A stretch of DNA of 64,000 nt. It comes from Actinomadura rudentiformis (lineage in GTDB: Bacteria; Actinomycetota; Actinomycetes; Streptosporangiales; Streptosporangiaceae). The position numbers and the translations under genes were made by a program. The notes beneath the pieces are model-generated. The model ran no database searches. It saw nothing but the letters and a program-made list of their open reading frames with translations, and was not told where the DNA came from. Position 1 is the first letter of the stretch. Each line of letters opens with the position of its first letter. Of this stretch, positions 44,947 to 52,209 are shown in pieces. Where the stretch lies: assembly GCF_008923185.1 (NCBI RefSeq), contig NZ_WBMT01000003.1, forward strand, positions 488,571 through 552,570, given 5' to 3'.

Positions 44947-45501
44947 TCAACTTCGAGTCGAGAGCTCCTCCTGAACGCGGTGCACAGCGTCCACTAGGTG
45001 CGGCGACGAAGTGGTGATCGCTTGGCTGACCACGTGGCCATCTCCATAGCGATCAAGGATCTCGGCGAGGCGCTCCTCAACGGAGAGTTCCTCGCCATGC
45101 GGGCTGGTGGTCATGTCGCAGTAGACGAGCGCCTCAGTCAGCTCGGGTGGAGTACGGCCGAACTCGCGGATCAGCTCGTCGGCGAGGCCACGCTCGTGTG
45201 CCTCCACCAACGCGCAGGAGTGGTGCGCGACAAGGCGGCACAGGTGGTCGTCAGCCCCGGAAGCGTCGCGGAGATAACGCGCGCCGTCCAAGGGGTGGAA
45301 GCCGGTCACCACCAGGTCCGGCGCGTACCCGACGTCGTGCAACCACGCGGCCGCCTCAAGGAGGTCAGCGCGGTCGCCAAGGATGGGTCCGATGCTACGT
45401 GCCTGACGTGCGACGCCCTGAGTATGCGCCCAACGGCGAGGCAATGGCGCTTCCAGGTGCTGACGCGCGATTTCCTGCGCCCACTCGGCCATGTTGTTCA
45501 T
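44947..45501 (-). CDS. HD-domain phosphohydrolase
   Basis: This 184-residue protein has metal-binding residues in HTQGVARQA, AAWLHDVGYAPDL (HD), GFHPLDGARYL and LVAHHSC, the H...HD...H...D arrangement of HD hydrolases. Substrate is likely a nucleotide. HD genes next to a GntR gene recur in AICEs. It is preceded by an AAGACGTCCC-type box in the tail of the GntR gene. Confidence 0.85.
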   Translation of the reverse strand: MNNMAEWAQEIARQHLEAPLPRRWAHTQGVARQARSIGPILGDRADLLEAAAWLHDVGYAPDLVVTGFHPLDGARYLRDASGADDHLCRLVAHHSCALVEAHERGLADELIREFGRTPPELTEALVYCDMTTSPHGEELSVEERLAEILDRYGDGHVVSQAITTSSPHLVDAVHRVQEELSTRS

Positions 45502-45554
45502 GTCCCCGACGCTACGGCCACCTTCGCAGACATCCACGGACGCAAGCGGATCAT

Positions 45555-45568
45555 CTAGGGACGTCTTG
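45555..45568. promoter_or_regulatory. AAGACGTCCCTAG box before the HD gene
   Basis: Read on the minus strand, CCAAGACGTCCCTAG overlaps the GntR stop codon and lies about 55 bases upstream of the HD gene start. Confidence 0.45.
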
Positions 45569-46022
45569 GCCGAAGAAACCGTCCCTTGCCGGGGACACGT
45601 TTCACCAGTCCAGCGTCTTCCAAGTCGGCAAGCGCTTGCCGTGCCGTGTACCGCGCGACGCCGTAGAGCTTGCTGATCTTCAACTCGCTCGGCAATGGGT
45701 CGCCTTCACCGTACTCACCGTTCTCGATCAGCTCACGAAGGTCGGCAGCTATGCGCTCGTACGCAGGGCCTGCGGCCTTGACCTCGTCCGAATCGGGATC
45801 ACCCGCGATACGGCCTGAGCCGGGGACCACCGTGATCAGCTTGAGGGACTCGAGCTCGGCCAGGGCACGGCGCAAGGTGTTGCGGGTGACGCCGAACTCT
45901 TCGCACCACAGGCGTTCACTCGGAAGACGATCCCCAGGTTGATACGTGCCGTCCGTGAGGCGCTCTCGAAGCTTGAAGGTGATCAAGGCGTAGGCGCCCC
46001 ACGGCGTCCCGCGTCGGTTCAT
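45555..46022 (-). CDS. GntR-family regulator with two tandem winged helices
   Basis: This 155-residue protein consists of two GntR DNA-binding domains back to back and nothing else. The first is about residues 8-65 (PGDRLPSERLWCEEFGVTRN). The second is about 88-150 (LPSELKISKLYGVARYTARQ, ending GKGRFLRP). Usual GntR proteins have one such domain plus an effector domain. A two-headed monomer would suit the directly repeated 10-bp operator-like boxes seen in this element. KorSA of pSAM2 is also GntR-type, so this is the best candidate for the element's master repressor. Confidence 0.88.
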   Translation of the reverse strand: MNRRGTPWGAYALITFKLRERLTDGTYQPGDRLPSERLWCEEFGVTRNTLRRALAELESLKLITVVPGSGRIAGDPDSDEVKAAGPAYERIAADLRELIENGEYGEGDPLPSELKISKLYGVARYTARQALADLEDAGLVKRVPGKGRFLRPRRP

Positions 46023-46100
46023 GACACTCGTCCCATCCAGTCCCATCACAGGTGTGGAGCTCGGGAGAAGCCTCCCGAGCCCACACGTAGTTGTCGCTCG

Positions 46101-46346
46101 TCACCCCAGGTCCATAGGGCCGGCGATGATGCGGCGGCCAAGCCCCCTGCGGCGCTTGCCATGGCGGGGACCGTTCGAGACGTCCGGCAAGCCGGTGGGC
46201 ACGGTGGGGTAGGACACCGCCGCATACGAGTCAGGGGCGGAGGTCGACCACCCCACCGTGCCAGTCAGAGAGGCAGCCGGGGACGGGGCGTCAGACCGGC
46301 GCGCCTGCCTCGGGGGCCGGCGGTGGCGTCCCGGCGGACGTGCCAT
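46101..46346 (-). CDS. Possible small basic hypothetical protein
   Basis: This 81-codon frame starts at an ATG overlapping the stop of the upstream gene (TGATG), encoding an Arg/Pro-rich N-terminus (MARPPGRHRRPPRQARR) and ending IIAGPMDLG. Codon use is acceptable but no family is recognised. The overlap is the main support. Confidence 0.4.
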   Translation of the reverse strand: MARPPGRHRRPPRQARRSDAPSPAASLTGTVGWSTSAPDSYAAVSYPTVPTGLPDVSNGPRHGKRRRGLGRRIIAGPMDLG

Positions 46347-46714
46347 CAGCGACTTACTCCCCACTGAGACCAGGCATGTTCCGGTCGTGGAGCGAGATGA
46401 CCCTTGACCCACACCAGAGCCTCAGTGATTTGGGATGCATCGGAGATCGGTTCACCTGCCGAAGTGAAGAACCACAGGCGCCCCTCGTCCTCAGCGCGGG
46501 GGGAGCACGTGATCGTGTCAGCCAACGTCGGGTTGTCAGCACAACAGCCCCGCGCCTCGGGGTTGCGTACCACCAACCCGTTGGACGCAAGATCAGCGAC
46601 GAGTCGCTGCGCCACAAGGTGCGCGCCCAGAGCAGCGAGGCGCGCCTCACCGCGGCTCACCTTGCCGGGCAACCCGGGAGCAGTGTCGGTTTCACGGGGC
46701 TTGTCAATGGACAT
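46346..46714 (-). CDS. AICE hypothetical protein
   Basis: This 122-residue protein begins MSIDKPRETD with GGGAGGCGTC upstream. It has a helical segment (EARLAALGAHLVAQRLVADL), two adjacent Cys, and a C-terminal LWFFTSAGEPISDASQI region. I recognise no named domain; similar short proteins adjoin XRE genes in other actinomycete elements. It is divergent from XRE-2. Confidence 0.65.
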   Translation of the reverse strand: MSIDKPRETDTAPGLPGKVSRGEARLAALGAHLVAQRLVADLASNGLVVRNPEARGCCADNPTLADTITCSPRAEDEGRLWFFTSAGEPISDASQITEALVWVKGHLAPRPEHAWSQWGVSR

Positions 46715-46820
46715 GACGCCTCCCTGGTGGCGTAGTCGCGGGCGAAGGGTGGCCAGGCCCGAGGGCCCTTGCCACGTGCTGAAAGCCTCGCGTTCACCCT
46801 GGGACCTCTCTACGGGCACC

Positions 46821-46840
46821 TAGGGACGTCTAGGACGTCT
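46821..46840. promoter_or_regulatory. Tandem TAGGGACGTC / TAGGACGTCT operator before XRE-2
   Basis: Two direct repeats with 10-bp spacing lie in the divergent promoter region, upstream of a TAACAT -10-like hexamer at 46854. The sequence is the reverse complement of the box downstream of xis. Confidence 0.6.
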
Positions 46841-46879
46841 TCTGTTAGCGTCGTAACATCTCGCCCTCCGGGAGTTCCG

Positions 46880-47611
46880 GTGAACGACCTGTTGCGACGC
46901 GCGCTCGAAGACGCTCAGATCACCGAGGAGGCCCTAGCCCAACGTCTCGGCGTCGATCCCAAGACCGTAAGTCGATGGCTGTCCGGACGCACCCCCTACC
47001 CCAGACACCGCCGGAAGGTCGCCACCTTGCTCAATCTCCCCGAGGCAGACCTGTGGCCACACCTCACCGCAACCCGGCCGCTTCCCGAGCCACCCAGAGC
47101 GCAAGTTCTGGCCACCTACCCGCACCGTTGGGCCGTCCCGCGCGGCGCGTGGCTGCATCTCTTCGACAGGGCCCGCCGAGAGATCGGCATCCTGGCGTAC
47201 GCGGGCCTGTTCCTCGCCGAAGACACCGGCATCCTCACCACACTCGCCACCAGAGCCAACGCTGGCGTCAATGTGCGCATCCTCCTCGGGGACCCGAACG
47301 GCTCCCACATCACCGAGCGCGGCAAAGACGAGGGTGTAGGTGACTCGCTAGCCGCCAAGATCCGCAACGCTCTGGTCCTCTGCCAACCTCTGCGCCAAGT
47401 CGAAGGCGTCGAGATACGCCTCCACAACACGGTCCTCTACAACTCGATCTACCGCGCCGACGACGATCTCCTAATCAACCCCCACGCCTACGGCGTCCCC
47501 GCATCCCATGCCCCTGTCCTCCACCTGCGACTTGTGGCGGACGACGACATGGCAAGCACATACCTGGCCAGCTTCGATCACGTCTGGTCGAGCGCTGCTG
47601 CGATCAAGTAA
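46880..47611 (+). CDS. XRE-family regulator with degenerate PLD-like DUF5919 domain (XRE-2)
   Basis: This is 243 residues from GTG (VNDLLRRA) with GGGAG upstream. HTH is ITEEALAQRLGVDPKTVSRW. The C-terminal domain shares YPHRWAVPRGAW, GVNVRILLGDP and LHNTVLYNSIYRADDDLLIN with XRE-1, about half identical overall. Two such paralogues in one element suggest an opposed pair of regulators, for example maintenance versus transfer. It stands alone, next to the cargo. Confidence 0.85.
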   Translation: MNDLLRRALEDAQITEEALAQRLGVDPKTVSRWLSGRTPYPRHRRKVATLLNLPEADLWPHLTATRPLPEPPRAQVLATYPHRWAVPRGAWLHLFDRARREIGILAYAGLFLAEDTGILTTLATRANAGVNVRILLGDPNGSHITERGKDEGVGDSLAAKIRNALVLCQPLRQVEGVEIRLHNTVLYNSIYRADDDLLINPHAYGVPASHAPVLHLRLVADDDMASTYLASFDHVWSSAAAIK

Positions 47612-47767
47612 GGCACCTATCGCTCTGAGGAGGCGGGCCGATCATGGCCAAGGGGGAAACACCGCGCTGGCACCTGGGGATAACCAAAACAGACACAGGC
47701 TTCGGAGGTCGGCATGAGAGACGCGGGTGTCGTGGCCTTCCCTAGAGGTCCCGGATACCGTGGCGGT

Positions 47768-48586
47768 ATGAAGACGACCGCGCTGGAGGTGCGGATCCGG
47801 CCAGCCGACGGCCCGCTCGAGCTACGTCGCTTGACTATGACGCTGGATCAAGTCCGCTTGGCCCTAACCGACATCGATCGGGCGTACCTCATACGCGGAA
47901 CCCGCCCGAAATGGGTCGTAGCCGAATTGCACTATCAGTCTCTTGACCTAGTAGTGCGCGTAACGGCAGCCGCGACACAGAAACGTCCCGCTTCTTCCAT
48001 ACTCGCCTCCGTCGAAGCACTAGTAGCGGGTGTTGAATCACTGCAAAGTGAGCCTGCTGTCCCAGATTACTATAGTGAGCGCACCGTTGAACGGCTCCTT
48101 GACATCAGCGAGCCGGGGCATGGGGTCAAAGAACTTTCCCTAGCCACAGTAAATGGAGGGACGCACCAACTCGTGCCGGTCTCCGATCCGGTTCGCATGA
48201 ATGCACGCCGTGCGGTAATTGGCACTCAGGAGTCGCTTGGTTCCGTGTCTGGATGGCTTGATTCCATGAATGCACGTCGCCTCAGCAGAAGGGGACTTCG
48301 AGTTGGCCTGTATGACCCGCTGCGAAGGCGGGCGGTAACAGGTGAAATATCTGCCGAGATGGCCGACGAAGCTCATGACAAGTTTTGGCGAAGGCGGGTG
48401 CTAGCGTCAGGTCGCGTTACGCGAAATGAACGAGGCCAGCCGGTTCGTATCAAAATTGACGGCTTGGAGCTATTGCCAGAAGACGACATTGAACGAGCAT
48501 CCGTAAACGACCTTCTTGACTCGGATAGAAACTGGCTAGGGGGTCAGGCCGTAGACGAGTACATTCAGGAGGCTCGGCGTGCCTGA
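47768..48586 (+). CDS. Unrecognised 272-residue partner of a PIN nuclease (cargo)
   Basis: The protein starts MKTTALEVRIRPADGP and has an alpha/beta N-terminal half. The C-terminal part is beta-rich (VLASGRVTRNERGQPVRIKI) and ends in an acidic helix. No known antitoxin domain is evident and it is larger than typical VapB. Its last 8 bases overlap the PIN gene, so the two are translated together. GC and codon bias are lower than in the backbone, indicating transfer. Could be an antitoxin, a sensor or a guide for the PIN protein. Confidence 0.7.
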   Translation: MKTTALEVRIRPADGPLELRRLTMTLDQVRLALTDIDRAYLIRGTRPKWVVAELHYQSLDLVVRVTAAATQKRPASSILASVEALVAGVESLQSEPAVPDYYSERTVERLLDISEPGHGVKELSLATVNGGTHQLVPVSDPVRMNARRAVIGTQESLGSVSGWLDSMNARRLSRRGLRVGLYDPLRRRAVTGEISAEMADEAHDKFWRRRVLASGRVTRNERGQPVRIKIDGLELLPEDDIERASVNDLLDSDRNWLGGQAVDEYIQEARRA

Positions 48587-49106
48587 CAACCCTCCCACTG
48601 TCTACGCAGACTCTTGTGTCTACCTTGACCTAATTACTCGAAATGAACAACTCCAGGCAGGGACCGATGAGCCCCGCTGGAAGCCGGCAAAAAGGCTATT
48701 CGAGGCATGGCATTCAGGTAGAATACTGCTGGCAGCTTCGGCCCTGATCGAGGCTGAAGTTCTCTGCAACGGAAAGACGCAAGAGCGACGTCAGCGATCG
48801 ACAAATGTCGATGAAATGCTTCGGTCGTGGTTTACATCGCCCAGCATTCTCTGGATTGATATAGATCGATTCACCGCAAGGGAAGCCGCGAGGCTCCGCG
48901 AGCAGTACGGGCATCTTCACGACCAAGACAAGAGACCGTTCGGTGCCACTGACGCTCTGCACCTTGCTGCGGCATGCCGCGCAAAATGTGATTACTTTAT
49001 GTCACAAGACGGAGGGTTTCCCTTTGGCCACACGATCGACAAGATGAAGATTGAGCGCCCTCTGGATGTTTGGGAGCCCACACTCTTTGATCACGTCGAG
49101 CCCTAG
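48579..49106 (+). CDS. PIN-domain ribonuclease-like protein (cargo)
   Basis: This 175-residue protein has the four acidic PIN positions: Asp in VYADSCVYLDLI, Glu in SALIEAEVL, Asp in FGATDALHLAAA and Asp in YFMSQDGGF. It is longer than VapC toxins by about 40 residues, mainly between the second and third motifs. GTG start overlaps the upstream partner gene by 8 bases. Likely an RNase toxin or effector. Convergent with the unknown gene at 49136. Confidence 0.85.
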   Translation: MPDNPPTVYADSCVYLDLITRNEQLQAGTDEPRWKPAKRLFEAWHSGRILLAASALIEAEVLCNGKTQERRQRSTNVDEMLRSWFTSPSILWIDIDRFTAREAARLREQYGHLHDQDKRPFGATDALHLAAACRAKCDYFMSQDGGFPFGHTIDKMKIERPLDVWEPTLFDHVEP

Positions 49107-49135
49107 CGACCTACCTCGCCAGGCAATTGTTTCTA

Positions 49136-49921
49136 TCAACAGTCGGCAATATAGAGCGGGTAGGCCAGAATATCGTTCAGTCGGACTTTCTTTCCATTTA
49201 TTATAGTCGCCTGCTCATCCGTCATTGCGGCTATCCGATATACGGCCTCGATGGGGCGGGGGCGTCCGCGAACGCCTCCAATGGAGAGGAGCTTATCAAT
49301 TGGGTGCGCCGGATTGTCTCGTCCAAATTCATCCTCTCCAAATCGGCCGCACGAGAGCCGCGTATTATAGCCCGCCATCTCGACCAAACATCTCAATGCC
49401 GAAACACCTGACAGATAATACAAGCCTTCTGGGTGTGTAATGTGCTCCTCAATGAGGAACAGGTATGAACCCTGCCAATCCCATGCCCACGATCCGTCGG
49501 GCTCGGAGTCGATGAATCCAGCCGGGCCGACTGGCTCAAATACCCATACCGTCAAACTATCCATCCCCGAAGCAGCATCAGCCCCGTCTTTAAGGGGAAG
49601 AAAAACTGGCGTTCCAACTATGCCAATTTCGTGAACAAATGTCGACTGTCTTGACTTCAGATCCTGCAGACGCTCAGGGCGATATATTTTCAGCTGGCCA
49701 TTATCTCGCAACCCGTCGACCACTTGTTCAACAAGGCGCGGGTCCGTTAGTGAGCTCGGATTTACTCTTTTGGTCGACTTCCGTCGCCCCGAACCAATGC
49801 CGGTGATTCCGCCGTTGAGCTCAGTTTCCACTGTCGTTTCGATGTCCACGGCAAGGTCAAGCTGACGAGCGAGCTGATCAACCATCTTGGCGCTAATCAC
49901 ACGGTAAGCCTTGAGGGGCAT
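49136..49921 (-). CDS. Unrecognised 261-residue protein (cargo)
   Basis: The start is MPLKAYRVISAKMVDQLAR with GGAGG 9 bases upstream; an earlier in-frame start at 49948 is less likely. Features are an N-terminal alpha/beta region, IYRPERLQDLKSRQSTFVHE, a Trp-rich WAWDWQGSYLFLIEEHITH and a conserved-looking C-terminus. No membrane helix, metal site or nucleotide motif is visible. AT-rich codon use groups it with the PIN module. Its stop lies 29 bases from the convergent PIN gene. Confidence 0.65.
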   Translation of the reverse strand: MPLKAYRVISAKMVDQLARQLDLAVDIETTVETELNGGITGIGSGRRKSTKRVNPSSLTDPRLVEQVVDGLRDNGQLKIYRPERLQDLKSRQSTFVHEIGIVGTPVFLPLKDGADAASGMDSLTVWVFEPVGPAGFIDSEPDGSWAWDWQGSYLFLIEEHITHPEGLYYLSGVSALRCLVEMAGYNTRLSCGRFGEDEFGRDNPAHPIDKLLSIGGVRGRPRPIEAVYRIAAMTDEQATIINGKKVRLNDILAYPLYIADC

Positions 49922-50156
49922 GACCACGATCCTCCGTCCAAGTGCCACGTCAGTATCTTCGACTCTCGGTTGTATCGCGAGGTTCCGACGTTGTTGAGCA
50001 GGAGTTCGTTGCCATCCCCGCTGGCAGTCCGGGCGCGTGAAGGTTCCTCATCGAGCCAGGTCCGCTCTCAGTTCGATCTTGTATGCCGGTGATGCCTTCG
50101 CTGGCGCTGCGACGCTGCTCCTACTGATCCTCACCTGAGGTCCAGTAACAGTAGCT

Positions 50157-50189
50157 GGCCCCCGGCGGTTATCAAGATCGACGGGGGCC
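50157..50189. terminator. Hairpin terminator after the DUF2637 gene
   Basis: GGCCCCCG pairs with CGGGGGCC across a 17-base loop, 19 bases beyond the DUF2637 stop on the minus strand. On the plus strand it is followed by TTTCT. The 49922-50156 gap holds no gene. Confidence 0.6.
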
Positions 50190-50207
50190 TTTCTGCACCA
50201 CAGTGGC

Positions 50208-50816
50208 TCAGGATTGGGCCACGGTGGAGACGATCTTCTTTACCTTGCGGCGATCGATGTTGTGGCGCTCGGCTAGCGAGCGCTGTGAGAGTGGCCTGCC
50301 CGGACCATTGAGGCTGGCAAGGTAGTCAGCCAGAACCGCTTCCTCGGGGCTGTGTTCCAGGGTGGTGCGGACAGTGTCGGCCTCCTCTGGGACTGGTGCT
50401 GAGGGGTCGGATTGGTTGGTCGTCCGCGCCGGTGAGGTGGCGGCTCGGGTAAGCATCATGAGGAGCTCGAATGAGCCAACGAGAGCCAGCGCCGGCCATG
50501 CGCTGACGAGGGCGCCGATGGGGCCGTGGTTCAGGCCGTGCGCCACGTTGGCTCCGATCGTCGCCACTATGCCCACGCCGAGGCTCCACTTGGCCAACGT
50601 TGGTGCGGGTTGGTTCCGGCGGCTTGCGTCGAGGATGACCATAGAGGCCGCCCAGATGAGGCCGTCGATGGTGAGTGGGACGAGGTACGCAGTGATGCCG
50701 GTCTCGCCGTGCGTTCGCACCAACTCGTACGCGTGGCGGTATGAGATCACGGCGGCCACCGTTGCGACGAGGGCCACGGCTAGAGCGGTGGTGACTCGGG
50801 TGAGGCGGTCAGGCAC
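50208..50816 (-). CDS. DUF2637 membrane protein with C-terminal HTH-like region
   Basis: This is 202 residues from GTG (VPDRLTRV) with AGGAG 7 bases upstream. There are four hydrophobic helices in the first 120 residues (e.g. ALAVALVATVAAVISY, VPLTIDGLIWAASMVI). A linker and a terminal winged-helix-like region (PLSQRSLAERHNIDRRKVKK) follow. DUF2637 proteins are frequent in AICEs and actinomycete plasmids, often near the replication genes; role unknown, possibly Spd-like. Confidence 0.82.
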   Translation of the reverse strand: MPDRLTRVTTALAVALVATVAAVISYRHAYELVRTHGETGITAYLVPLTIDGLIWAASMVILDASRRNQPAPTLAKWSLGVGIVATIGANVAHGLNHGPIGALVSAWPALALVGSFELLMMLTRAATSPARTTNQSDPSAPVPEEADTVRTTLEHSPEEAVLADYLASLNGPGRPLSQRSLAERHNIDRRKVKKIVSTVAQS

Positions 50817-51034
50817 CGGACAGCTCCTCTCACCACGCGATGACGAACGGGTCCGTCTCGGGGGTGACCAGTGGCGAGGCGCTCGGCGAGAGTCAGCGCC
50901 GTGAAGGCTCGGTTGTAGTCGAGAGGGTGGGGCCATGTGGTGACGTGCCAGGCTCCGGCGATGCGGGTAGCCTCCGCGGTCACGGTGCCATTGACGGTGA
51001 GGGTCATGTGGTCGGTCTTGATCTTGATTGGCAT
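50780..51034 (-). CDS. Small AICE protein overlapping DUF2637 gene
   Basis: This 84-residue protein (MPIKIKTDHMTLTVNGTV...) has GAGGAG before its ATG. The first 55 residues are alpha/beta, the tail is probably disordered. It overlaps the DUF2637 gene by 37 bases. No known family. Confidence 0.6.
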   Translation of the reverse strand: MPIKIKTDHMTLTVNGTVTAEATRIAGAWHVTTWPHPLDYNRAFTALTLAERLATGHPRDGPVRHRVVRGAVRCLTASPESPPL

Positions 51035-51065
51035 GAGGCTCCTCTCCCGCCTGGAGGGAGCCGCG

Positions 51066-51088
51066 GGGAGCCAATCGGGGAGCCACCG
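51066..51088 (+). promoter_or_regulatory. Candidate integrase arm-type site near attR
   Basis: This 23-bp sequence is identical to 37572-37594 except for one base and contains GGGAGCCA twice. The 51035-51210 gap has no gene. Confidence 0.5.
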
Positions 51089-51210
51089 CCATTAGGAGGG
51101 TGTGGGACCGCGATCGACTCACCGCGACTCAATCAGGCGTTCGTGCTGGTGAGGAGGCATCCCGTTGGGCTCTGCATTGACCTCGATGTAGGTCGATTCG
51201 CCTGCGTTGC

Positions 51211-51255
51211 TTCGGGACGAAGAGGTCGTGGGTTCAAATCCCGCCACCCCGACAG
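51211..51255 (+). other. attR of the integrative element
   Basis: Exact 45-bp repeat of the tRNA-Pro 3' part at 37462-37506; it does not form a complete tRNA. Confidence 0.95.
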
Positions 51256-51516
51256 AAAACGCCAGCTCAGAGGCCGGTTCCTGAAGACCAGGAACCGGCC
51301 TTTGATCGTTTGTCCGTCATTCGTCCGTGGGTTTGAACGTCACCCCCGACACCGTCCGTGCCGCCGAAGGCACAGAACCCTTACTTCCCCTCATCCTCAG
51401 CAGCGCGGTCGTTCAAACGTGACCACCCGCCCGTAGCAGCACTGCCTCTAATCCTGGCCTCAGGTTGGTCGGGGACAATGAGCGGCAATGCATCGACTGG
51501 AAGGGGGCGGGCCGGC

Positions 51517-52209
51517 GTGCGGATCATGATCGCGGATGATGAGAGGGCCATCCGTGAGTCGCTGGAGCGGGTGCTCCAGGTCGAGGGTTACGACACCAGC
51601 ACCGTCGCCAACGGTCTCGCCGTGCTCGACGGGGTCGGTGGGGCCGGCGGTGACACGCTGGATCTGCTGATCCTCGACGTGATGATGCCCCGCCTCGGCG
51701 GGTTGGAGACCTGCCGGCGGTTGCGGGCCGCGGGCCGGGATCTGCCGGTGCTGATGCTGACCGCCCGTGACCAGGTCTCCGACCGGGTCGCGGGGCTGGA
51801 CGCGGGCGCCGACGACTACCTGCCCAAGCCGTTCGCCACCGAGGAGTTGCTGGCCCGGGTGCGGGCCCTGCTGCGCAGGCGTACGCCGCCCGACGGGGAG
51901 TCGCAGATCCTGTCGTTCGCCGACGTCCGGCTCGATCCCGACAGGTTCGAGGCCTGGCGGGGCGGGCGGCCGCTGCGCTTGACCCGGACCGAGTTCTCCC
52001 TCCTGCAGGTCCTCATGCGCAACGCGACCCGGGTCTTGACCCGCGACGCACTGTTCGAGGCGATCTGGGGCTTCGACATGAGCGCCACCGCCAACAACCT
52101 CCAGGTATACGTGAGCTACCTGCGCCGCAAGATGGAGGCCGAGGGTGAGCCCCGATTGATCTACACGCTGCGCGGCCTGGGATACACGTTGCGGGAGACT
52201 CCTCCGTGA
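51517..52209 (+). CDS. OmpR-family response regulator (MprA-like)
   Basis: This is 230 residues from GTG ([11 protein letters not shown]). The receiver domain has the acidic pocket ADDE, phospho-acceptor Asp in LLILDVMMP and Lys in YLPKPF. The C-terminal winged helix ends [20 protein letters not shown] and GLGYTLRE. Its stop overlaps the start of the kinase gene (GTGA), so the two are coupled. It resembles MprA/TcrA regulators of envelope stress. Confidence 0.93.
   Translation: MRIMIADDERAIRESLERVLQVEGYDTSTVANGLAVLDGVGGAGGDTLDLLILDVMMPRLGGLETCRRLRAAGRDLPVLMLTARDQVSDRVAGLDAGADDYLPKPFATEELLARVRALLRRRTPPDGESQILSFADVRLDPDRFEAWRGGRPLRLTRTEFSLLQVLMRNATRVLTRDALFEAIWGFDMSATANNLQVYVSYLRRKMEAEGEPRLIYTLRGLGYTLRETPP

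Larger units (their letters stand above)
37462..51255. mobile_element. pSAM2-like integrative and conjugative element (AICE) in tRNA-Pro
   Basis: Exact 45-bp direct repeats bound 13.8 kb. Inside are, from the left, integrase, excisionase, an FtsK-type TraB, small Spd-like membrane proteins, an XRE regulator, a Pif-like NUDIX gene, HD and GntR genes and cargo, the layout of actinomycete AICEs that transfer double-stranded DNA between mycelia. A RepSA or prim-pol replication initiator, normally required before transfer, was not recognised. Cargo regions are AT-richer than the backbone. Confidence 0.93.

Noticed and set aside
47644..47745. 33-codon frame (MAKGETPRWHL...) before the PIN partner gene
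   Set aside because: A GGAGG is present 10 bases upstream, but the peptide is short and without recognised homologues or codon signal; left out of the gene list.
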